The position numbers and the translations under genes were made by a program. DNA of 64,000 nt from Echinometra lucunter (lineage: Eukaryota; Echinodermata; Echinoidea; Camarodonta; Echinometridae): the NCBI GenBank assembly GCA_029962745.1, contig CM057162.1, positions 8,067,080 through 8,131,079 of the forward strand. Reading direction: 5' to 3'. This document shows positions 1-12,599 of the stretch, one piece after another. Position 1 is the stretch's first letter, and each line of letters begins with the position of its first letter. The notes beneath the pieces are model-generated. The model saw nothing but the letters and a program-made list of their open reading frames with translations. It ran no database searches and had not been told where the DNA came from.

Positions 1-305
1 AAGACTATATGATAGAAAGTTCAACCAAATTGAGCCTATTTTATTTGAGATAGAGCCCATTTAAAATCTTTAAAAATGGCATACCTCAAGAAAAGGGTGA
101 AAATTTGAAAAACGTGGATTTTGACATTGATTTAAAGAATGGCTTAGAAATCATAGGCCATTTGAGTTTATTCCTGGAAACATTGGTTTTTCTGACACTA
201 GAGATACCAACAAACAAAATGATACCCATGGCGGAGGGTCAGAGGGGGGGGGTGCACGGTAGCCCCCTCTGGCCCACGGACTAAATATTCTGATTCAGTT
301 TCAAC

Positions 306-535
306 TTTAAAGGTAACCCGTCCCTTTTGCAAAATCTACGAAAATCCATACTACTTGGCATGAGTTTAGGATATGCCCTTCTGATATTCTTCATTTAATC
401 TTACGGTCATATGTTGCTCAAGGTAAAATGAAAATCTGGCTACCAAACTTGAATAAGCAAGTTGGATCAGCTTACCGGCAGTATAGCGCAGCCAGCTAAA
501 CCGTATAGCTAAGTAGCTCAGCCGCGCTATCTTGA
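306..535 (+). mobile_element. partial MITE, same family as 62525-62943
   Basis: Starts TTTAAAGGTA and shares an ordered series of blocks with the complete element at 62.5-62.9 kb in opposite orientation (for example TTTAGGATATGCCCTT, TTAATCTTACGGTCATA, TCTGGCTACNA). Similarity fades near 535, so it is a truncated or diverged copy. Confidence 0.55.
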
Positions 536-1019
536 ATCTGCATGTCTTTTTTTCGTGGTATGAAAAAAGAAAGCTCTGATAAATTGTCGAAGATTATTTG
601 CTTAAGACTGAATTTCACGCTTTGTCAATATCAGGGATAGGTTATATAGCCTTTCTCTCTCAAATGATGATACATGATAGTAAAGCTATGCACGTTACTA
701 ATTAAGTCGAAGACTTCAGTGAACATGCGCTAAAAAGAACTTAGTGAATGACAATTATCAAAGTCAGAAATGATAGCAAAGGCGATGAATGGGCATTATT
801 CATGAGAAGAAAAACATGCACTATTGTATGCAATTTTGAACTGATATCAATACATAGTTTAAAAATATTGTCCCTGTTACACACCGATATCTCCATTAAA
901 ATTTGTGAACAGTGTGCAATAATTTTTCAGAAAAAAAAACATGTGCACACTTTGATTTTAGTAATACCTATAGCATTTTCATTTATTTGATGTACGATAA
1001 AAGAGCAATGTAGATAAAA

Positions 1020-1130
1020 ATGCCTTGCTCAAGGGCATAAGTGCTGTACAGCGAGAATCGGACCCCCGACTTTCGAGCCTCCAGTCAAGCGCCTGAGACC
1101 ACTCGACCATGGCACCTCCACTTGGTGTGC
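1020..1130 (-). mobile_element. tRNA-derived SINE head
   Basis: The minus strand carries GTCGAGTGGTCTCAGGCG and GGGGTCCGATTCTCGC, the A- and B-box layout of a Ser/Leu-type tRNA, followed by a non-tRNA SINE body (CCCTTGAGCAAGG). The acceptor stem does not pair as in a functional tRNA. Confidence 0.6.
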
Positions 1131-1640
1131 TATAAGTAATGTGATTCTGGTTTCAGGAAAAAAAATGTTTAAGGTATAGCCATTTTTAAGAACAAATAGA
1201 TGGCAGAAAATGCATGGAATTCTTACTTATAAAATAGCAAACCTGTTCTAAATACAAATATTTCAACAGAAATATGGAGTTCCAGTTTGCCAGAATGCAT
1301 TTTTGTGGACAGACAATTTTGTCAAACCGCATATTTTGGGCATTTTGGTACCTCGGCTAGCTAAAAGGGGGAAAGAAAAAAAATAATTAAAAAAATTATG
1401 TGTATACCTATCAATGCGACTGAACATAACAACCCATGTAAAGTTTTAATAATTCTCTTGCAGTAACTATCCCTGCCCCTTCATGAAGAGATCACACGCT
1501 TTTGTTTTTGTTTTAGTTCAGAGAAATATATATACCTATACCAATACACATGAAAAACAACAAGACATAATGTAGATATGTCAATATATTAATAGTGTTA
1601 AAATGAATGTACCGGTATTCTTTGTTAATCTATGACAATA

Positions 1641-1932
1641 GGGAGCTTTCGCAAACACGTACGACGGGAATGTTAATTTTACGTGTCATGTGCAAAATTT
1701 TGTACTGCACATGCTCAAATTCCCCAAACTCTCCGTCCTGCTAAATCGAGAACGGCTTTCAGCCAAAATAACGTCCGTTCTCTGTAATGTACAGATCAGT
1801 GGTGTGTATACGCGCAGCGTCCCCATATCACCGAACGGAGAGCGAAAGCTCCAAAACATTGTATGATGGGCCGCATCTCCTATTGCTGCTGCGTCCTAGA
1901 GGGATGCTTCTGTCGTGTTTGCGAAAGCTCCC
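1641..1932. mobile_element. 292-bp MITE
   Basis: Terminal inverted repeats GGGAGCTTTCGCAAACACG / CGTGTTTGCGAAAGCTCCC, flanked by TA on both sides, suggesting a TA target duplication. No coding capacity. Confidence 0.75.
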
Positions 1933-2819
1933 TAATAATGTAACAGAGAAAACACAAGAAGTGATCCAACATTAGATCTGAAATACATTTCCTGCAATGA
2001 CAATTACTCTGGGGGTCCAAACTTTATTTCATGTAAGAGTTGTGTTTTGTGGGGGGGGGGGGGTGAGATAGAGTTGTGTTCAGGTTTGAAGTTGGGAATT
2101 CATTTATTATGAAAAATTAGCTGTGGTGCTAATGTTGCCAAAGTATTGAGCACTATTCAATTTCAGTATAAACATGCATTTTCCATAAACCCTAGCTCAA
2201 GTTAACTCTGTCTTAGTGTTCAATTAATGGGTTTATGAATTTGCACAGAACACAGGTAATGTGCTATTAAAGTTCTTGTGTATTTGTGTTAACTACAGAA
2301 ACACATATTTCAGCATTTATTTTTGTTACAAAAGGCATTGGCAATAAAACATTAATTTCACATCAAAGCATGTAACTGATGAAACGAAAAAGTGATTTCA
2401 AATTGCAGCAAACGATTTACAAGGAATATAGTTTAATCGTAACATTTTTTCCCATACAGCTACAAGTAACTATAAGCAACTTTACACAGTTTTTATTTCT
2501 TATTTTTTTCAAAAATGCTAGGCAGGGCAGCAAATAACTATAGGTACAATTTAATATTTTTCTGTCAAAAAAGAAGAACATCTTAAGCTGCTGTAAAGTG
2601 AAATCACATATTCATACCATCTTGCTACCTGTGATATATCAGAAACATTTTCATACATTTTGATACTCTCAAATCCCTTACAAACAACATTACAACACTA
2701 AATATACCCAAAAGAATAGGAAACAATATCATGAACATGGTTGGCACCTATTAAGCAAACCCCCCCCCCAAAAAAAAAAACAACTAGATGAATCCTCGAC
2801 CACACGTGTATGTTGTCGA

Positions 2820-3412
2820 AATTTATGCCTCCACCCTTGCCAGATCATAATCACAATAACTAGCCATTTTTACAATGACCTCTATGACCCTTGACCTTTG
2901 ATCTCATGACCATCGAATCTAATAAGATCATTGTCCCTCCCATATGCATGACTCAAGTTTGAAGTTGATCTGTTAAATAGTTCTTTAAGTCATCATGAGA
3001 ATGAACCATTTTCATGTATATAATGACCACTATGACCTTGGACTTTGGACCTCGTGACCCCCAAATCTAATTAGATCATGTCCCTCCCTTATGCATACAT
3101 GTCCCTCCCTGTTGTATACATGACCCAAGTTTGAAGTTGATTCATCAAATGGTTCTTATAAGTTATCATGAGAATGAACCATTTTCATGTATATTATGAC
3201 CTCTATGACCTTTGACCTTGGACCTCGTGACCCCAATTCTAATCAGATTATTGTCCCTCCCATATTTGAAGTTTGAAGTTGATCCGTCAAATGGAACTTC
3301 TTCAGTTATTGCGAGAACAAAAACGGGACAGGACGTACGGACTGACGGACGGATGACCTGCAAACATAATGCCTCCAGCAAAGGCCTCCAGCACCCATCT
3401 ACGGTGGGCAAA
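2820..3412 (+). repeat. two tandem copies of the TGACCTTTGACCT repeat
   Basis: Ordered blocks: TGACCTCTATGACC, TTGACCTTTGA, AATCTAATNAGATCATTGTC, CATATGCAT, AAGTTTGAAGTTGATC, ATGAGAATGAACC; the second unit ends with a GGACGGACG-like tail. The same repeat recurs at 36960-37131, 45540-46615, 50700-50872 and 62080-63020. Conserved ORFs were not seen. Confidence 0.7.
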
Positions 3413-3426
3413 GGCTATCAAAAATG

Positions 3427-3672
3427 GTTAGGAAGTAACAAACCTCATGGCTTGTATTGTGAACTCCAGTTTAACCTAAACCTTGGTCTAAATGTGGTTT
3501 AAACCCAGTCTAAACCTGCCCTTTAAACTGGAGTTTTAGAATCACATTCTGAACTCTTAACTCTGGTTTCACCTAAACTCTAGTCTAGTGTTGTTTAAGT
3601 CAGTTTTAATTAAAGCTCTGGTTTAACTCAGACTGGAGTTTACATTAACCCTGAGTTCAGAATACGGGTCCA
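3427..3672. repeat. imperfect palindromic repeat
   Basis: Alternating sense and antisense copies of GAACTCCAGTTTAA and CTGGTTTAAC/GTTTAAACCCAGTC, ending TTCAGAATACGG opposite CTTGTATTGTGAAC at the left. Likely a hairpin-type MITE; target duplication unclear. Confidence 0.5.
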
Positions 3673-4501
3673 TAGGATCTAAAACAGGGATAACAAAAAT
3701 AGAGCTTTGCAAGTATAACTACAGAATCAAAAACATCTAATGCATTGTCTAACTTTTGTTTCAAACTTCAAGAAAGAATTATGCTACTTGAGGTGTTGCT
3801 ACAACTGAGTATTGAATTGAATAAGAAAGTTAATAAAGCCTAGCCATCATATATTGTAGTGTATGAACTTGACAGCAATAGCTTGAGGATTGCTGCGGTG
3901 AGCAGCATCTGCCTGGTGGCACTTGTTCCAAATCCAGGCAGGATTTACCATTCGGCCATTTTTCTGCTCAAATTCCAGAAATCTGGCCGTATAAAATCTA
4001 AACACAAAACAAAAAATAAGTTCCCCCTAAAACATATCCCTGTATTTTTTCGATCAAGAACTTTTGATGAAATCTGAATACAGACTCATGTAGCTACCTT
4101 CTCGGCTACATATTTCCTGGAAAATTCAGTCACGCTTCAGTGAACACAAAAAATATGCAAAAATTGTCATTTTTTGAAGTTCACAAGCCTCGTGCCATAC
4201 TTTAAGTTTTCTGCGTTTGAAGGCATGCAACATAAATTTTATTCGTTACCAAACATGCCAAATGTGTTGAGCACCAAATTTCATGCTTGAGTGAGCAAGA
4301 GGTGAAAAAGCTGCAGTTTTGACATCTTTTACGCGGTGAAATTGATCAAATGCAGAGGAATTCATTTTTTTGGAAGGGTGTTTGCAACTTTTGCAATTGA
4401 TGCTTATCAATTCACGGTTGAATGAACGCATAATAAAAACAAAATAACACCATGTTGAAATTATTCCCTTATTTTTGTGCACTAAAAGTCTTATTGATAA
4501 C

Positions 4502-5278
4502 ATGACCGGTGTACATGTATCATGGCATTTAATCTGAAAGTTCACGCTTCAATAAGCACATGGGACTCGAAAAGCTCTTATTTCACCTATCGACCAAAAT
4601 TAAATTGTGTAATGTGGTTAATCATCATAAGTCTTCTTGGGGAGTTCCTCTGATTTGATTTTCATCAAAATCCCGATCTCTTATGCTTCAGTGAGCAAAA
4701 GAGACAAGAAAATTATGCAAACGACCAAAAAGTTTAGGGCGTTGTCCCTGCTCCATGTCGCATCGGATCCTTAATTTGGTGCAAGATCCTGTTAGTTAAT
4801 GACCTCCTGAAGATGCTAATTTTCAAATTCTGCTCCCTAACTGTACAGTGTCAATGGGCATGATGGGAGGGAAAACAAAAAAATGAAATCTGACCTATTT
4901 TCATCTGCAATTTTTGTTCAATCTACTGCCAGTTTTTTTCATGAAATTTGGCACATATCTCCCTGAGGTCACTAACTAAAAGGATCTTATGCCAAATTAA
5001 CTATCTGATGAGGCACAGAGCAGGGACAATGCCATAAATTTTCACCTTGTTTGCATAATTTTCTCATCTCATTTGCTCCCTAAAGCGTAAAGGGTCGGGA
5101 TTGCAATGAAAATCAAATCAGACGAACTCCCCAAGAAGACTTATCATGGTTACCCACATTAAACAATCAAATTTTGGTCGATAGGTGAAAGAAGAGCTTT
5201 TCGAGTGCCACGTGCTCATTGAAGCATGAACTTTCAATCAAATGCCATGAGATCACTGATACATGTACTCCGGTCATA
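4502..5278. repeat. long inverted repeat with ~310-bp arms
   Basis: The left arm (about 4502-4815) and right arm (about 4965-5278) are inverted copies. Shared blocks include AAAAGCTCTT/AAGAGCTTTT, CACCTATCGACCAAAATT, AAGTCTTCTTGGGGAGTTC and AAAATTATGCAAAC. The arms are imperfect (roughly 80 percent by eye) around a ~150-bp centre. It lies about 300 bp downstream of the gene's stop codon, so it may form a hairpin in a long 3' UTR or be a foldback transposon. Confidence 0.7.
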
Positions 5279-5582
5279 TCAATCTACTACTTGCTCGCGG
5301 TTCGTGTAGTTGACGAAACAGAAAAGTCGATCATAGGTTCCAAATCGTGAAAACAATAAATTCTTTGCATTCTCATCAAAATAAATCTCATACCTACATA
5401 TCATATAAATCATAGTTATATAACAAAGATGAAAATCACCTCTGACTTTTTCATCTTTTTTTTCTGAACTGGGAGAAAACATCAGTTTGACAGTCCATTA
5501 TCTATCTCTTTGAAGCCCATAATTCTGTTTTCCGTGGAGATGAGCTGCTTGGCAGAGTATCCACACACACCTCGACCAGACC

Positions 5583-5752
5583 TTACTCTCCTTCAGCTTC
5601 CGCTAACCAGCAAAAGAAACTTGTGGAGGCCTTGAGTGCCACGCCCTTGCCAGCACTCTCCTTAGGATCTTCACTTTTCTTCCAGTTGAAGAATGCTTCT
5701 TCTGTTACTACTTCTTCATCGTAGAAGACGTCAAACAGGATTCCTAATAGAC
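5583..5752 (-). CDS. EIF4G-like: exon 19: C-terminus of W2 and stop
   Basis: 170 bp with acceptor TTTTATTTCAG, phase 1 in, TAA at 5583-5585. Contains [24 protein letters not shown] and [20 protein letters not shown], the hallmark eIF4G W2 C-terminus with its acidic/aromatic box (FxxLYDEDVVxExAFxxWxxSxDP...GKGVALKSVxxFFxWLxEAEEE). A confident polyadenylation signal was not identified downstream. Confidence 0.95.
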
Positions 5753-8700
5753 CTGAAATAAAACATAGGACAGAACAAGAAGACATTTGAATATCTCCAG
5801 ATCTGTGGGTAACATGCTAATCTAAAACATCCAAAACGTATAAAAATGTAAAGTGAATACATTAAATTATATACATGTTAATAACTCCCAAACACTTTTC
5901 AAGGACAGTCTAAATTGCTACAAGGAAACCCCGTTTTGAAAAATATTTTGTAAATCCATTCAGCAAAATTTAAAAAGACATGTTCTCAGTGGCCTGAAAA
6001 TTCATTTTCATGTGAGTAAAAACGAAAAAGGCTAGCACGAAATTTATTTTTTTGATGCCTTGTTCAAATTAGATGATCACTGCAAAGACAAGTGCATTAC
6101 CTAATGCCCAGGGAATACTGAATTTATGTAGCAACTTGATTGAATGGGGATTCATCAATCAGTATCTTTTTGAAAGTCGATTGTTATATTACCTGGAGGG
6201 TTGTGTAGTGAATGGTTGAGAGCCTGGACTGCATATAATGCTTGAAGCTCAAGATGGGGCTTGTTATCAATGTAGCGTTGTAATACTGGACAACGCATCG
6301 TCAGGGTATTGGGGTCAATGCGGCAGCTCTGCCCTTCACCTGGAAAGAGAAGTAACAACATGAGGTGACCACTTCAGATGGATATGGCAACAGTAGGGCT
6401 CAGCTTTGGGATATGATAGAGGAAATGCATAAAACTGGAAAAAGTTTACTTTCTGAATAGTGCTTCCCTCTTCATCTGAACTAAATATGGCACATTATTA
6501 GGAAATTGGCACAGAACTGCATTCGCCAAACAGCTCAAGTTCAACTTTTCATATTCGTTTCACAGACCTGTTCATTTATTTATTCAAGTTTACACACGTT
6601 TCTGTCCTGAACCCTTGGTTGCAACTATTCAGTTTCCTTGTTATTATGCATAATGGCGTTTGATTAGACAGAATCCAGTTTGCATACATTAGTTGTTGCT
6701 ATGTTGGACAAAACCTGACAAGCTTAAAGGTCGGAGGTTATGCATTATGTGTAAAATTAGTAAACAGGCCTATCACAGTTCTTGTCGCTGCAGCAGTCTG
6801 CAGTGAAGTTATTTTAGTTTTTAGTTGTATATACTTTTGATTCGTGTGTTGTTCCTTCAATTTCTACATTTTGCACTTTAGCTTCTTACTAATCCCTTTC
6901 CACATGAAATCCCATAGGGCTGGTTATGTGTTAAAGTATATGTTGAGAAAAAGCCGAGTTGTAGAGTACACAGTAGGCCCACCCTTTATTGTCTTAATTT
7001 GTATATGTTGGTCAAGTTCATTGTTTAGTATTAAGCCCTGGCTAGTACCAGCTTCTTTAATGTCCAGATACAATAGTCTTTTAGTCTGTTTAGTGAGTCA
7101 TCCAGCTTGGTCAGCATCTCAGCTCTACATATACATAGGGAAAAGCCAAAAGCTATCAGTTCTAGTTAAAGTTATCAGAGAGAGAACTCCAGTTGATCGT
7201 CAAGGAGGGTTTCTTGTAATCTAATGAGTGCAAAGGTGTTATCTGTTCAAAGCCTCCAATTGGTGAGTTTTTCTATAAATTATATTCTCAATCTTTCTGT
7301 CAATAGTTAAGAACAAAATATTATTCAAGTTGAATTAAGGATTTATGATAATGTTTCTACTTTGTCTCCTTTGAATTACGAACTCTTGATATATACGTAT
7401 CTAACTGAATCTTATGTTTTAACACTCTTTATACGACTCTAGAATTCTCAGGTATTGCTTTATATTAAGTTTTCACTAGAGTTTTGCCGATGTAGTTATT
7501 TATTCTATGATTTATTTTGGATAATTTAGGAGAATTATCCATGAAGTTCGTATAATGACCCTTATGTTCCTTGGTAGTATAGTGAAGTTTGATGGTTTTA
7601 GAGCAATATAAAAAGAATCTTATATAATACCTAATTCATTTTTAGTAAGCATACAAGCCAACAATTACTTGTTATATTTTCTATATCTGATACATATTAA
7701 GCTAGTAATATTCATGTTATTTCTAGTGTATTTTACCTGAATAGTTCCTATAAAGATTCTTCATAGATCTCATTAACTGTCATTACTGTAGTTCAATCAA
7801 TGTGGAATTGTATAACTCAAAATCTATTTTCTCTTTGTTTTATTGCAGTATTTTATCTTGGAACTTGGGACGTTGGGTTGATGAATAAAGTCTTTCACAT
7901 AAGCCAGCACCAGTTTCACGAATATATTTCTGTTGGAGTGTATTTGAGTTTGAAACTAAGTCCGTTTACCAAGGGTAAAGGGCGGCAGTCACACTTCTGT
8001 TAACAGCATCATAGGTTTTAATTGGACATGTGGCCAAACATCCTTCGGTAGCTTAACAAAACATAGTGGTGCAAAAGGACGTTTGAGGAATGTAAAAGGT
8101 ATATGGTCGTTCACATCATTTGTGTTCTCTACACATCTATTTGTGCAACCTCATTTTGCTAAGCTACTTAGAAAGGATGCTTTGCATGCAGTATCACATG
8201 GTATTCCTTGATAAAATTTTCCAGACTTATGAGTTGCAAGCTGCAAAATAGAGTCTTGTTAAATTCAGTTTGAAATACAGATGATATTCTTACCTTCTGA
8301 TGCTTCCTGGCAAATTATAGTAACTAAGGCACGGATGAATTCATAGTGCTGCTTCTGTGTGTCTGAAACATTATGCTGAAAAAAAGCACAAATAATACTA
8401 CCATTAACTTTATATACAGCACATGATACTTGATAGAAGCTTCTATGCACTTGGCAGAGAACTGAATACATGATGGTATCTATCTCCAAAATACTTAATA
8501 CAAAGAAAGAAGATTACTGAGTAAGCATGAATTTAATCTTAGTCAAGTCAAACAAAGTATTAAATGTTTCTCTCTGTAACAGGATATAAATTATTCAATG
8601 AGCAAATCACCTATATCATAAAGCATTACTATATATTAAAAAGAAAAAAAAATCTACTGAACAATTACAATCTCTAAATTAGAAAAACATTTAATCAAGA

Positions 8701-11203
8701 ATTATTATCAATACTACTATTTTTCAAGTTCCTAAGACTACAACTTTTGGCCAGAAAAATCCCCCCAGTACAGTTAGGGTTAAAGCTTGGACTTTGAAAG
8801 TTAAGTGTTCATATACTCTTGATATTTTGCGGATCCCAGTCCTTCATTACTATCACTTACAATGACCATTTGTGACCCTTATCAATGCTTTAATTTTAGT
8901 TCGGCGGGAGTTTTAAAAAGTTCAAATTTCTTGGAAAGTTTCCAGCATCTTGTGAACTCACGCTTTCATCGCGGACCCCCCCATGTATGGCAAACTTTTA
9001 AGCCTAAAATACAAATTCTGGACCCTGAAATCTTTTTCCGACATTCAAATCCTTCACGAATCGTTTGCGTGCCCTAAAACTGGCACTTACAGCCTCTCTG
9101 GCTCCTCAGCAATGTGTCACTGGCTGATCATATATCCTTAACCCTAAAAAGGCTGGGGGCGGAATCCGCCCCCTAGACGTTTTGCGTGACGTCCCCAACG
9201 CGCAAAGCAGTTAATGCCGTGTTTCATTACTTTTTTCTTTCAAAGCTCCTGCATCTTTTGAGACCAAATTGGCGATGTTCTGGCATGCGGTTCAGAAGTT
9301 ACATAACATTTCATACTTGCACATCAGACCAAAATTGCTCAAAAACGTGATTTCATGTACAATTTCAATACTAACGAGAATTGTAATTCGTCACAGGACG
9401 AATTAGGTGGTCTGTCACATTCTTTTAGTAAAAGAATCTCTCGGGGGACATCGAAATTAAATGTCATAAAGAAGATAACGTCTGGGAAGAAGACTAATAT
9501 AGATATGAGACGATTTGAAATCGCAGTATCACGAACAGTTGACCCAAAAGGTGTAATAATACGTTAACGAATGAGATTTGCAATAGGGTTGTACATTGAC
9601 ATTAACTATGGTATACTGCATTGCAATATACATAACAGGCAAAATAACGCAGTTATGGCATTGTTTGTAACTGTATGTGTAAACGTAGTCGATGAAGATG
9701 GTAATATAAAAGTGCAAAAAATGTAAAAAAAAAAAAAAAAAAAATGCCACCACCGTCGCCGGGAGTCGAACCAGGGACCATGAGGATGTGAGACCAATGC
9801 TTTACCGATGGACCAGAATATAGTCCATAGAGATAACACGTGGATGGAAAATGGGATTCCTAAATCATATCTTCCAGTTCAAATTTCGATATGTTCCTGA
9901 CATATGATTAAAAAATAAATGGCACACTTACGATAGAGAATTTTCTCAGCTACAACATACTCGAAGCTGGGCGAAAATTGAGCAGAAATAAAGGAGCTGT
10001 TGCTCAAAAAACGCGGGAATGTAGAATCAAGAATTAGAAAAAGGTCATATCCCATAGACAATACACGCAAAATGTGAAAAAATGACATGCCTCCGTTTAT
10101 CGTAAGATTAGACCATGATGCATTTCTCAAAATGAAAAATGAAGGCAAATAATATATAAGAGCATTGTCTCAGCTACAACATACTGAAATCCCGGTGAAA
10201 ATCGACCAACAATAAGCGAGATAGTCTTGATTAAAGGTAAAAAATATGACGTCATAATTGCAAAAATGAAATTTTGAGTTCATATGAGAATATGACGACG
10301 TTTCGACTACCCGACCCCCAATTTTTTTTCATGAATTCAAATCTTCAACTCATAGGCTTTCAGAAAATGTAAAAAAAATGGGGGTCACCATGCTTTTAAA
10401 CGAGCTATGGCGGATTTTAAGGGGGCATGTTTTTGCGTGTTTTTACATTACTTGCCCTATAGACGCGCGCACGGATTTTGAACTTCGACGCGCGCGTGCG
10501 GCCTTATGGTCAGTTGAAATCGATTCTAAATTGATGGAAATGGTCAAAAAATGTCTCAGAATTGCAAATCAAGTGAAAAAACGGCGTTTTTACGTTATTT
10601 ACGAGTTGCGCACGCGCAAAACGCGCAAGCGGGCGCTTACGCGCGGAAATTTTTGAAATGCTTAAAATGACCTGAAATGGATTTTGGTTTGATCCATGAG
10701 TGATTTTGAGCATTTTTTAATTTTGCGCGGGCGTACGCGTACGCACACGACTTTTAATGAAAGAGTTGTTCAGATTGATATGAACTTTCATCACGCCAAA
10801 TACGAATCAGAACTGACATTCTGTTATGAAGATATAACCTTTAGGCGATTTTTACAAAATGGCGCCTACATGACGTCACAATGACTTGATGACTTTGAAA
10901 AATTAAGGGAAAACAGGTCTTGTTAAGCGTAATGCGTGTGTATAATATCATTAAGATGGACGTTTTAGTATTAAAAATATCACGGCTGACAGACAGGTGG
11001 ATGATTGGTCTTTAAGGGAAATACTATTGAAATTCCTGTATTTCATTTGATTACTGAGAGAAAAGCCGCAACAATTTCAACAATTTTTTTTTTGGAGATA
11101 AAGTGGACAGGGATAACCTTCAAAAATATAGAGTTATTTTTGTTGAAATAATCTTCATTATGGATATATAAAGGAAAAGATGGACAAGAAAACGACGTCG
11201 ACA

Positions 11204-11241
<38 letters not shown>

Positions 11242-12568
11242 TGTTAAAAAAACTTTGAATTGATCTGGGGTTCTGGTTTTGCGTGTGCGTGATGTTTGTG
11301 CAAGATGTGATGTCTGTTGCGATTTTGAAGAGGATTCATGATCCAATTTGTGAGATATGACCATTCGTTGATTTTGACAATACACGTAACATGTGAAAAA
11401 TTGGCATGCCACCATTGATCGTGAATTTAGACCATGATACCGTGGTAAAAATAAAAAGATAAGGATTTCCTCGTTAGGGCATTATCCCAGCTACAACATA
11501 TTCGAAGCTGGGCCAAAATCGATCAGAAATAAGGGAGCTGTTGGTGAAAGAAGACGGGAATGTAGAATCAAGAACTAAGTAAAAGTCATGTCCCATAGAG
11601 AATACACGTAAAATGAGAAAAATTGACATGGTATCGCTTATCCTAAATTTATACCACGATGACTTCATCAAAATGAAAAGTGATGATACATGCTTTGTAG
11701 AGAATTGTTTCACCTACAACATATCGTAATCCCGGCGAAAATTGATCAACAATACGCGAGATAGTCTCGGTTAAAGGCAAAAAATATGACGTCATAATTG
11801 AAAAAATGAAATTTTGAGTTCACATGAGAATAGGACGACGTTCCGACTACGCGACCCCCATTTTTTTTTCATGAATTCAAATCTTCAACTCAAAGGCTTT
11901 CAGAAAATGTAAAAAAAATGGGGGGTCACCACGTTTTTAAACGAGCTATAGTGGATTTTAAAGGGGCATGTTTTTGCATGTTTTTACGTTATTTGCCCTA
12001 TAGACGCGCGCACAGATTTCAAACTTCGACGCGCGCGTGCGGCCTTATGGTTAGTTGAAATCGATTCTGAATTGATGGAAATGGTCAAGAAATGCCTCAG
12101 AATTGCAAATCAAGTGAAAAAACGGCGTTTTTACGTTATTTAGGAGTTGCGCATGCGCAAAACGCGCGGGCGGGCGGTTACGCGCGGAAATTTTTGAAAT
12201 GCTTAAAATGACCTGAAATGGATTTTGGTTTAATCCATGAGTGATTTTGAGCATTTTTAAATTTTGCGCGCGCACTGACGCACAGACGTACGCATATGTG
12301 CGCGTTTAAAAAGTTGGAATTGTTCAGATTGATATGAATATTCATCATGCCAAATATGAATAAGAAATGGCATTCCGTTATGAAGATATGATCAAGACAT
12401 GGTTTTTACAAAATGGCGCCTGGATGACGTCACGATGACCGGATGAACTTAAAAATAAGTAAAAATGCGAAATCTCGTAGTGACTGATGATTCCTGAAAA
12501 TTTCACAAAAAATGATTCAGCCAGTTCCGAGATCTCGTGTGCACAAAAAAGTGGGTACAAATAAAGAG

Positions 12569-12599
<31 letters not shown>

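Noticed and set aside
1027..1100. Possible tRNA-Ser/Leu gene on the minus strand
   Set aside because: A/B boxes are present but the acceptor stem fails, and SINE sequence follows. Same reasoning for 9762-9830, 50885-50960 and 61020-61100.
6844..7224. 126-codon plus-strand ORF
   Set aside because: No known family, low-complexity hydrophobic text, inside an intron that may hold an LTR. No supporting splice or start context.
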